In this document: positions 6,383-11,504 of the stretch, one piece after another
How the letters are laid out: each line of letters opens with the position of its first letter
How positions within the stretch are numbered: position 1 is the first letter of the stretch
DNA from: Desulfobacteraceae bacterium
GTDB taxonomy: Bacteria; Desulfobacterota; Desulfobacteria; Desulfobacterales; Desulfosalsimonadaceae
DNA length: 11,504 nt
NCBI GenBank assembly: GCA_021162325.1
Contig: JAGGYV010000238.1
Coordinates: 1 to 11,504, forward strand
Direction of reading: 5' to 3'
The notes under the pieces: model-generated
What the model was told of the DNA's origin: nothing
What the model saw: only the letters and a program-made list of their open reading frames with translations
The model's database searches: none
Position numbers and translations under genes: made by a program

Positions 6383-8413
6383 ATGAACGAACGTCCGGCC
6401 GGATTAGAAATTGATACTCAGTGCGTGAACACCATCCGCACCCTTTCCATGGATGCGATCCAAAAAGCAAACTCCGGCCATCCCGGTGCTCCGATGGGTC
6501 TGGCAGCGGCGGCCTATGTTTTATGGACCCGCTTTTTAAAGCACAATCCCCAAAACCCGGACTGGCATGACCGGGACCGGTTTGTCCTGTCCGGCGGCCA
6601 TGCCTCTATGCTGCTTTACAGCCTGCTTTACCTGACCGGTTACGGACTGACCCTTGATGATATTAAAAATTTCAGACAATGGGGCAGCAAAACACCCGGG
6701 CATCCGGAATTCGGCCACACAACCGGCGTCGAAACAACGACCGGCCCGCTGGGCCAGGGAGTTACCAATGCCGTGGGAATGGCCATGGCCGAACGTCATC
6801 TGGCCAGCCTGTTCAACCCACCCAATGATCAAACCGGGCATGACATTGTTAATCACAACACATTTATGATGTGCGGCGACGGGGATATGATGGAAGGCAT
6901 CACTTCAGAAGCCGCCTCCCTGGCAGGACATCTGGGACTTTCAAAATTAATCTGCCTCTATGACGACAACCGCATTTCCATTGAAGGAAGCACGGACATC
7001 GCGTTTACGGAAGACGTTACTTTACGGTTCCAGGCCTACAACTGGCAGGTGATCACGGTGAAAGACGGGAACAACCTGGATGAAATCAGCCATGCCATAG
7101 ATGCGGCAATTAAAGAAACAGATAAGCCGTCCTTGATCAAGCTCCGGACCCATATCGCCTTTGGCAGCCCCAACAAACAGGACACCGCAGATGCCCATGG
7201 TGCACCATTGGGGGAAGAGGAAATTAAGCTGACAAAAGCATGCCTGGGCTGTCTGCCGGATGAACAGTTCTGCGTACCCGAGGGGGTGCTGGATCATTTC
7301 CGTAATTCAACTCAAAAAGGGGCGGAAGCTGAAGAAAAATGGAATTCTCTGCTTGATGCATATAAAAAACAGTTTCCGGAACTGGCAGAACAATGGTCAT
7401 CCATGATGAACGGGTCATACAATGACCAGTGGGAAGCCGCGCTTCCGGATTTTTCCGACAGCAAAGGCCCGATTGCCACCCGAAGCGCCTCTGGAACGGT
7501 TTTAAATGCCGCAGCAGGCAAAATTCCGTCTTTAATCGGCGGTTCCGCAGATCTTGCGCCGTCCAATAAAACGTTCATCAACGGCTCGCCAGATTTCCAG
7601 AAAGACAATTACAGCGGCCGGAATATCCGTTTTGGTGTTCGGGAACATGCCATGGGCGGTATCTTAAACGGCATGTGCCTGCATAAAGGATTGCGGCCGT
7701 TTGGCGGCACCTTTCTGGTTTTTGCCGACTACATGCGGTCGGCCATCCGCCTGGCCGCCCTCATGAACCAGCCGATCATCTATGTGTTTACCCATGACAG
7801 TGTGGCTGTGGGTGAAGACGGCCCGACACACCAGCCGGTGGAACACCTGACATCTTTGAGAATGATTCCGGATCTGACGGTGATCCGACCGGCAGATGCC
7901 ACGGAAACTGCTGCCGCGTGGCGTCATGCCATCAAGTCCACGGATAAGCCGACCGCCCTGATTTTAAGCCGCCAGAAACTTCCGGTCATTGACCGAAGCC
8001 AATATCCATCATCTAATCTGCTGGAAAACGGGGCCTATGTGCTGCTCGATTCAGACGGCACACCGGATGTGATTCTTATGGCTTCAGGATCTGAAGTCAG
8101 CATCAGCCTGGAGGCAGCTGAAAAACTGGTTAAAAAAGATGTGGCCGTAAGAGTGGTAAGCATGCCCAGCTGGGAGCTGTTTGACAAAATGCCGCAAGCG
8201 TACAAGGACAAAATACTGCCGCCGGCAGTCAAGGCCCGTGTAGCAGTGGAAGCCGGTCTTCCTTTGGGATGGGAAAAATATACCGGGGATGGCGGCACGA
8301 TTATCGGCATATCCACATTCGGCGCTTCAGCACCCGGTGCTACAGTTTTGAAAAACTTCGGGTTCACCGCCGACAATATCGTTGAGACGGCTTTAAAGGT
8401 AGCTGGAAGGTAG
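6383..8413 (+). CDS. tkt: Transketolase
   Basis: Complete at 676 residues, the usual length for bacterial transketolase. It is a thiamine diphosphate enzyme of the non-oxidative pentose phosphate pathway that moves two-carbon ketol units between sugar phosphates. The N-terminal diphosphate-binding half has His33 (SGHPGAPMG), His73 (SGGHAS) and the metal-binding GDGD at 165-168 (MCGDGDMMEG). The pyrimidine-binding half has the catalytic Glu421 (FGVREHAMGG), His471-Asp472-Ser473 (FTHDSVAVGEDGPTHQP) and His483. The C-terminal domain is intact. The ATG is set by AAAGGAGA 8 nt upstream. It ends VAGR followed by TAG, and that stop already lies in a GGTAGAAGG repeat, so the last codons may have been supplied by repeat DNA. 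In a sulfate reducer this enzyme mainly supplies pentose and erythrose phosphate for biosynthesis. Confidence 0.98.
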   Translation: MNERPAGLEIDTQCVNTIRTLSMDAIQKANSGHPGAPMGLAAAAYVLWTRFLKHNPQNPDWHDRDRFVLSGGHASMLLYSLLYLTGYGLTLDDIKNFRQWGSKTPGHPEFGHTTGVETTTGPLGQGVTNAVGMAMAERHLASLFNPPNDQTGHDIVNHNTFMMCGDGDMMEGITSEAASLAGHLGLSKLICLYDDNRISIEGSTDIAFTEDVTLRFQAYNWQVITVKDGNNLDEISHAIDAAIKETDKPSLIKLRTHIAFGSPNKQDTADAHGAPLGEEEIKLTKACLGCLPDEQFCVPEGVLDHFRNSTQKGAEAEEKWNSLLDAYKKQFPELAEQWSSMMNGSYNDQWEAALPDFSDSKGPIATRSASGTVLNAAAGKIPSLIGGSADLAPSNKTFINGSPDFQKDNYSGRNIRFGVREHAMGGILNGMCLHKGLRPFGGTFLVFADYMRSAIRLAALMNQPIIYVFTHDSVAVGEDGPTHQPVEHLTSLRMIPDLTVIRPADATETAAAWRHAIKSTDKPTALILSRQKLPVIDRSQYPSSNLLENGAYVLLDSDGTPDVILMASGSEVSISLEAAEKLVKKDVAVRVVSMPSWELFDKMPQAYKDKILPPAVKARVAVEAGLPLGWEKYTGDGGTIIGISTFGASAPGATVLKNFGFTADNIVETALKVAGR

Positions 8414-8478
8414 AAGGTAGAAAATAAGGTAGAAGGCTGAAGGGTATAAGGCTAAAGGTTTCTTTTTTAAATGCGTAG

Positions 8479-8509
8479 GCCGGATTAGCGCGTCAGCGCG
8501 TAATCCGGC
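8479..8509. repeat. REP-like hairpin
   Basis: GCCGGATTA (8479-8487) pairs with TAATCCGGC (8501-8509) across a GC-rich middle (GCGCGTCAGCGCG) that can extend the stem. The layout recalls repetitive extragenic palindromes of enterobacteria and other groups (GGCCGGATT...AATCCGGC), here in a spacer between convergent genes. Confidence 0.7.
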
Positions 8510-8541
8510 ATTTATGAAAGGCAGAAAGAATCACGACATCC

Positions 8542-8567
8542 GGTTCCCACGGAGGACCGTGGGAACC
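8542..8567. repeat. Perfect 11-bp hairpin GGTTCCCACGG-AGGA-CCGTGGGAACC
   Basis: The arms 8542-8552 and 8557-8567 are exact reverse complements with a 4-base loop. Similar GGTTCCCACG palindromes are familiar as dispersed intergenic repeats. There is no U-run after it, so it is probably a repeat unit, not a terminator. Confidence 0.7.
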
Positions 8568-8579
8568 AGAAAAAAATAG

Positions 8580-8618
8580 AAGACCAACGCCATTAACTTA
8601 ATGGCGTTGGTCTTTTTT
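8580..8618 (+). terminator. tkt terminator: Strong rho-independent terminator, probably bidirectional
   Basis: A perfect 16-bp stem (8580-8595 with 8599-8614, AAGACCAACGCCATTA arm) closes a 3-base loop and runs into TTTTTT (8613-8618). On the other side an A-run at 8571-8576, three bases from the stem, would give a U-run on the minus strand. It should end transketolase mRNA and can also stop the convergent ahbB-radical SAM transcript. Confidence 0.9.
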
Positions 8619-8625
8619 ATAAAAA

Positions 8626-8705
8626 ATGTCGAATATCGAACAAGGAATTTCCAACCGAAGAAGTAAAAAAAAATACATCAAAATTCGATATTCCTTGTTC
8701 GACAT
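8626..8705. repeat. Inverted repeat whose arms carry swapped heptamers
   Basis: The arms 8626-8650 and (inverted) 8681-8705 are each 25 bp. The left arm reads ATGTCGAA, TATCGAA, CAAGGAA, TTT; the right arm, reverse-complemented, reads ATGTCGAA, CAAGGAA, TATCGAA, TTT. The ends pair, but the two central heptamers are exchanged. Such words are known to me from dispersed TCGAA/CAAGGAA intergenic repeats, and the arms look like samples of one 14-bp period taken in different phase. Confidence 0.75.
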
Positions 8706-8824
8706 TCTGCGGTTCATTTTGAAAAATTATTTAAAATAATACTGAGGTACAAGATACCACGGAAAAAGATGCATTATAGATTGAGACTGAAACGTTTCTT
8801 TTTTTCCCTTCAGCCTTCAGCCTT

Positions 8825-10174
8825 CTACCTAATCTCCTCTTTAACCAACTGCTTCAGCCTTGCCAGTTCATCCCATTCAAAATTGGATTGGCGGCAGGGC
8901 ATAATCGCATTATTGGTAAATATCGGATCAGACGCCAGATCATATCGGGAGGCGGCAACAGCCGCCGCCCACATTTTTGTATGCGGAATCGGCGTATAAT
9001 ACGCAAGGGTCGGCGTGATACCGCTCTTTTTAACTATTTTGATTGAACGTTCAACAGATTCCATATTCTGCCCGGGAAGCCCTGCCAGCAGGTAGGCCCC
9101 TACCTGTTCTTTTTGGAATCCGGCGGCCAGCAAATACGAAACCGCTTGAATAAATTCGTTTTCTTTTACTTTTTGGTCGATTTCCCTTTTCTCAAATTCT
9201 AATGTTTCAAGACCCAGACGGAGTGTTTTGACCCCGGCGGCAACCATCAATTCCGCAATTTCCGGGGTTATCTCCCGGATATGAACCGCATTGGGGGTGT
9301 GAAAATTCAAATTCCGACCGGTTTTGATTATCTGTTTAAACATAGGGACTGCATGTTTTTGCGCATTGACCAGCAACGCATCATCATAAAAGGCAAAATC
9401 CGTTACACCACAAAAATCCTGCCAAAAAATTATTTCGTCAACCACCCGGTCGGGATCCATCAGCATCCGTTTCGGCTGAAGAATATTTGACGCACAATAA
9501 GAACAGGAAAACGGACACCCCTTTGATGTCAGCAAGGGAATATAACCAATTTTGTGCTGCAGATCAAATGCCGGGTATGGATAAGAATTAAGGTTCTCCG
9601 GATCAAATTTCAACGCACTCGAAAAACCCGTCACTTCTTTGATGAGGTCAAGTACCTGCGTCTCCCCCGGCCCGGCCAGCACATAATCCGCCCCGGAATG
9701 GGACTCCGCATGATCATAACACAGGGTCGCATAAATCCCGCCAACTACGATCGGCACATCCGGATAAATCGAGCGAATCGCCCGGATGGTTTCAAAAAGG
9801 CCCGGATACCAGTAGGTCATCAGACAGGTCACCAGCACCATATCCGGCCTGGGAAGATCATTTAAATCCTGTTCAAACCACTGAGGCAAAATGCCATACC
9901 GGGAATAATTCCTTTGAATGGATTCCAGGCCTTCAGGCGGTGGTATCAGCGTTTTAACATAGGGGCCCCGACCGTTTCGGGCCATAGGGTCCTGCGACTT
10001 ACCGGCTTGTGGATGAAACCTGTCCTGACAATCAATATATGATACCGAAAGCCCCTGAAGGCGCAGAATTGACGCAATAGACAGCAGGCCGATGGGTTTT
10101 GCCCAGACATCATAAGCGGCAAAATCATGGATCCAGGGATTAACGCAAAGAATATGTGGCGGGCGATGTTTCAA
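8825..10174 (-). CDS. B12-binding-type radical SAM protein, coupled to ahbB
   Basis: This is a 449-residue protein with two domains. Residues about 5-185 have the fold pattern of a cobalamin-binding domain (PHILCVNPW, IGLLSIASILRLQG, VLVTCLMTYWYPG, PIVVGGIYATL, YVLAGPGE). Like most such enzymes it lacks the classic DxHxxG motif. Residues 210-430 are the radical SAM barrel with cluster ligands Cys220, Cys224 and Cys227 (GCPFSCSYC), a canonical CX3CX2C. The substrate is unknown. The start is TTG at 10172-10174, inside TTGA, so it overlaps the ahbB stop codon by 4 bp and is probably translated by coupling. No good ribosome site is visible. Pairing with a siroheme decarboxylase hints at tetrapyrrole chemistry or shared control, but this is inference. 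It is not AhbC or AhbD, which lack a B12 domain. The stop codon lies in a repeat. Confidence 0.92.
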   Translation of the reverse strand: MKHRPPHILCVNPWIHDFAAYDVWAKPIGLLSIASILRLQGLSVSYIDCQDRFHPQAGKSQDPMARNGRGPYVKTLIPPPEGLESIQRNYSRYGILPQWFEQDLNDLPRPDMVLVTCLMTYWYPGLFETIRAIRSIYPDVPIVVGGIYATLCYDHAESHSGADYVLAGPGETQVLDLIKEVTGFSSALKFDPENLNSYPYPAFDLQHKIGYIPLLTSKGCPFSCSYCASNILQPKRMLMDPDRVVDEIIFWQDFCGVTDFAFYDDALLVNAQKHAVPMFKQIIKTGRNLNFHTPNAVHIREITPEIAELMVAAGVKTLRLGLETLEFEKREIDQKVKENEFIQAVSYLLAAGFQKEQVGAYLLAGLPGQNMESVERSIKIVKKSGITPTLAYYTPIPHTKMWAAAVAASRYDLASDPIFTNNAIMPCRQSNFEWDELARLKQLVKEEIR

Positions 10175-10656
10175 AAAATATCAGGATCATCATCAAAATA
10201 CTGCATGGACGTTTTTTTAAGTTCTTTTCGGCTGAAAAGAATCTCATAATCAACGACTGCGGTTTTTTCGGAAATGGTTGCCACAATTTTCCGGCAGGCG
10301 GTTTCATCAGCCGCATGCACCATGGTATATAAATTATACGGCCAGTCTTTTGCCGGATTTCTCCGGTAGCAATGGGAGACCTGATCAAATGAAGCCATCC
10401 GTTTTCCCACTTCTTCCGCCCGGTCCTCGTCAACACGCCACGCGACCATGGCATTGGCAGTAAAACCGGTTTTCTGGTGACGAAGAGTGGCACCAAACCG
10501 GCGGATAATTCCCCTGTCATTAAGGTCTCTTAAGACAGATAAAACCGTTTCCTCATCCGTACCGACTTTTTCCGCAATCACACGATAGGGATATTTATCC
10601 ACCGGCAAATCCCCTTGCACCAGCGCAATTATTTTTCTTTCCAGATTATTAAACAT
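10171..10656 (-). CDS. ahbB: Siroheme decarboxylase subunit AhbB (Lrp/AsnC-like)
   Basis: This is a 161-residue protein of the Lrp/AsnC-like fold that gave rise to NirD/L-type and AhbA/B decarboxylases. AhbA and AhbB together decarboxylate siroheme to 12,18-didecarboxysiroheme, the first step of the alternative heme route. Residues 4-60 are the helix-turn-helix-like part (IRRFGATLRH at 51-60). Residues 65-150 are the ligand-binding part with GFTANAMVAW and the signature SHCYRR (His95, Tyr97) and WPYNLYTM (105-112). That signature separates AhbB from AhbA, which as I recall has an HNYxRxHxFNLWFT form. The ATG at 10654-10656 has no ribosome site, and its -10 box ends only 8 nt upstream. AhbA is not in the window. 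The next gene overlaps by 4 bp. A plain Lrp-type regulator is less likely. Confidence 0.88.
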   Translation of the reverse strand: MFNNLERKIIALVQGDLPVDKYPYRVIAEKVGTDEETVLSVLRDLNDRGIIRRFGATLRHQKTGFTANAMVAWRVDEDRAEEVGKRMASFDQVSHCYRRNPAKDWPYNLYTMVHAADETACRKIVATISEKTAVVDYEILFSRKELKKTSMQYFDDDPDIF

Positions 10657-10664
10657 GTCAACTT

Positions 10665-10692
10665 TTTATATTTTGCAATAGATGAAAGTCAA
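10665..10692 (-). promoter_or_regulatory. Promoter TTGACT-N16-TATAAA directly at the ahbB start
   Basis: On the minus strand TTGACT (10687-10692) and TATAAA (10665-10670) each match consensus at five of six positions with 16 bp between. Transcription would start about 10658-10659, only 2-4 nt before the ATG at 10656. The ahbB mRNA is therefore probably leaderless, which agrees with the absence of a ribosome site. Confidence 0.6.
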
Positions 10693-10733
10693 GTAATTTC
10701 AATATATCCGGCTATCAACATTGACAATCTCGT

Positions 10734-10908
10734 AAAAAATCAGATTCCGATGGCTAAGTTAAAAGTTCCACCAATCCCATAAAATTTGGCAAGGCGTAGT
10801 GTTTTTTCAGACAAGAAATCATACATGTAGTATCTTGAGTGACTGAAAAACCGCTGCAACGCAGTAGATGGGACTTTTAACGACGCCATCAGATTTTTTC
10901 AGGAAACA
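10734..10908. repeat. Imperfect palindromic intergenic element
   Basis: The left part (10734-10771) and right part (10867-10908, inverted) share the blocks AAAAAATC, GATGGC, GTTAAAAGT and CCA, separated by small insertions. Inside lies a second stem, GTTTTTTCAG (10801-10810) with CTGAAAAAC (10843-10851). I recall the same words from dispersed repeats in Desulfobacterales genomes. The right arm reaches into mtnA: the final Glu-Lys-Ile codons and TGA stop are part of it. The left edge lies about 40 bp upstream of the ahbB -35 box. It may be a dead or non-autonomous mobile unit. No target duplication was found. Confidence 0.6.
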
Positions 10909-11504
10909 GACGCTTTACATCCGATTCACATGCCCTGCAAACCCCCCGCTCGGTGATAAATCCGGTGACCAGGCGCGCCGGGGTCACATCAAACGCATAG
11001 TTGGCGGCCGGGCTATCTTCCGGCATCAGGAGGGTGTCACGGCTTTTGGGCGCACCAGGAATGTAGCGGATCTCATCCGGGTCCCTGATTTCGATGGGGA
11101 TATCTGCAATGCCGTCACGAATCGTCCAGTCAAAGGTGGATGAGGGAAGAGCCACATAAAAAGGGATATCATTATCTTTTGCTGCAAGGGCTTTTAAATA
11201 AGTACCGATCTTGTTCGCCACATCCCCGGTATACGTGGACCGGTCCGTTCCCACAATCACCATATCCACCAGGTTGTGCTGCATGAGATGGCCGCCGGCA
11301 TTATCCGTTATTACCGTATGCGGCACCCCGTACTTTCCCAGTTCCCACGCTGTCAGGCGGGCACCCTGGTTCAGCGGCCGTGTTTCATCCACCCAGACAT
11401 GCACATTAATTCCCTTTTCCCGGGCCGCATAAATGGGGGCGGTTGCGGTGCCATATTCAATACAGGCCAGGCTGCCTGCATTGCAGTGGGTTAAAATATT
11501 CACC
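10889..11504 (-). CDS. mtnA: S-methyl-5-thioribose-1-phosphate isomerase, C-terminal part (runs off window)
   Basis: The last 204 or so residues are visible; the family is about 350 long, so roughly 145 N-terminal residues lie beyond the right edge. The GTG at the edge is an internal Val codon, not a start. MtnA isomerises methylthioribose-1-phosphate to methylthioribulose-1-phosphate in methionine salvage. Visible signatures are the catalytic Cys in LTHCNAG (fragment residue 7) and the catalytic Asp in GTDRS (fragment residue 87). The 80-residue spacing is what the family shows (Cys160 and Asp240 in Bacillus subtilis). Other signatures are GARLTAWEL, DNAGGHLM, GDVANKIGTY and IEIRDPDE. The C-terminal RLFPEKI and its TGA stop overlap a palindromic repeat. 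No other methionine salvage gene is in the window. Confidence 0.95.
   Translation of the reverse strand, partial: VNILTHCNAGSLACIEYGTATAPIYAAREKGINVHVWVDETRPLNQGARLTAWELGKYGVPHTVITDNAGGHLMQHNLVDMVIVGTDRSTYTGDVANKIGTYLKALAAKDNDIPFYVALPSSTFDWTIRDGIADIPIEIRDPDEIRYIPGAPKSRDTLLMPEDSPAANYAFDVTPARLVTGFITERGVCRACESDVKRLFPEKI

Larger units (their letters stand above)
8414..8824. other. 411-bp non-coding spacer packed with palindromic repeats
   Basis: There is no gene here. In order it holds one arm of an AGGTAGAAGGCTGAAGG inverted repeat, a REP-like hairpin, a second hairpin (GGTTCCCACGG type), a strong terminator, a repeat pair with swapped heptamers, and the second arm of the first repeat. It separates the convergent transketolase and radical SAM genes. 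Confidence 0.8.
8427..8830. repeat. Outer inverted repeat AGGTAGAAGGCTGAAGG
   Basis: The 17-bp arms are 8427-8443 and, inverted, 8814-8830; they match perfectly. They enclose the other palindromes of this spacer. The right arm covers the last codons of the radical SAM gene (Arg codon AGG and stop TAG). A related GGTAGAAGG copy covers the transketolase stop at 8409-8417. Confidence 0.75.

Noticed and set aside
7022..7927. Several antisense frames within transketolase
   Set aside because: They are mirror frames of a strongly conserved gene, with no ribosome sites or family motifs.
8414..8824. Possible CRISPR array
   Set aside because: The repeats belong to several different families, most are inverted pairs and not direct repeats, and there is no regular spacer length.
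10140..10520. 126-codon minus-strand frame overlapping ahbB
   Set aside because: It overlaps ahbB in another frame. The ahbB frame has clear family signatures and this one has none.
10171..10656. ahbB as an Lrp/AsnC transcription regulator
   Set aside because: The SHCYRR and WPYNLYTM signatures and the relatedness to NirD/L-type proteins favour siroheme decarboxylase. DNA binding cannot be excluded, but it is not the best reading.
10740..10826. 28-codon minus-strand frame (MYDFLSEKTLRLAKFY...) inside the palindromic element
   Set aside because: It lies wholly within a repeat, has no ribosome site, and its stop is in the repeat arm. It is more likely a by-product of the repeat than a peptide gene.

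Overview
The window looks like a piece of a chromosome from an anaerobic Desulfobacterota (former Deltaproteobacteria), most likely a sulfate reducer of the Desulfobacterales. The main reason is an AhbB-type siroheme decarboxylase, from the alternative siroheme-dependent heme pathway of sulfate reducers and archaea. Supporting signs are two radical SAM enzymes, moderate GC, AT-rich spacers and many palindromic intergenic repeats. The assignment to order is inference.

Layout. (1) Positions 1-1286 are an accessory patch: a broken IS4-type transposase remnant (1-197), a predicted lipoprotein of unknown function (299-1057), and a 113-bp non-autonomous element (1158-1270) with 23-bp terminal inverted repeats beginning GTAA and a perfect 8-bp target duplication, which points to the IS66 family. 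(2) Positions 1287-2952 hold a minus-strand response regulator with REC and PAS domains and a decayed histidine-kinase dimerisation helix. A divergent small membrane protein follows, behind a near-consensus promoter and ahead of a hairpin terminator. (3) Positions 3064-6208 hold a large exported TPR protein (minus) and a stand-alone radical SAM protein (plus), divergently transcribed from an AT-rich spacer with a strong minus-strand promoter and overlapping palindromes. (4) Positions 6383-8413 encode a complete transketolase, preceded by a 19-bp inverted repeat. (5) Positions 8414-8824 are 411 bp of non-coding DNA packed with palindromes, including an excellent terminator and a repeat pair whose two arms contain the same heptamers in swapped order. 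(6) Positions 8825-10656 are a minus-strand operon of ahbB followed by a B12-binding-type radical SAM gene. The two overlap by 4 bp, with a TTG start inside TTGA. The ahbB promoter sits so close to its ATG that the transcript is probably leaderless. (7) A palindromic repeat (about 10734-10910) separates ahbB from the C-terminal two thirds of mtnA (methionine salvage), which runs off the right edge.

The genes do not form one pathway. The clearest functional link is the tight AhbB / cobalamin-type radical SAM pair, which suggests a tetrapyrrole-related or co-regulated role for the uncharacterised radical SAM enzyme. A second theme is that repeat elements reach right up to, and supply, the stop codons of tkt, the radical SAM gene and mtnA. 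No CRISPR array, tRNA, rRNA or complete transposase was seen.
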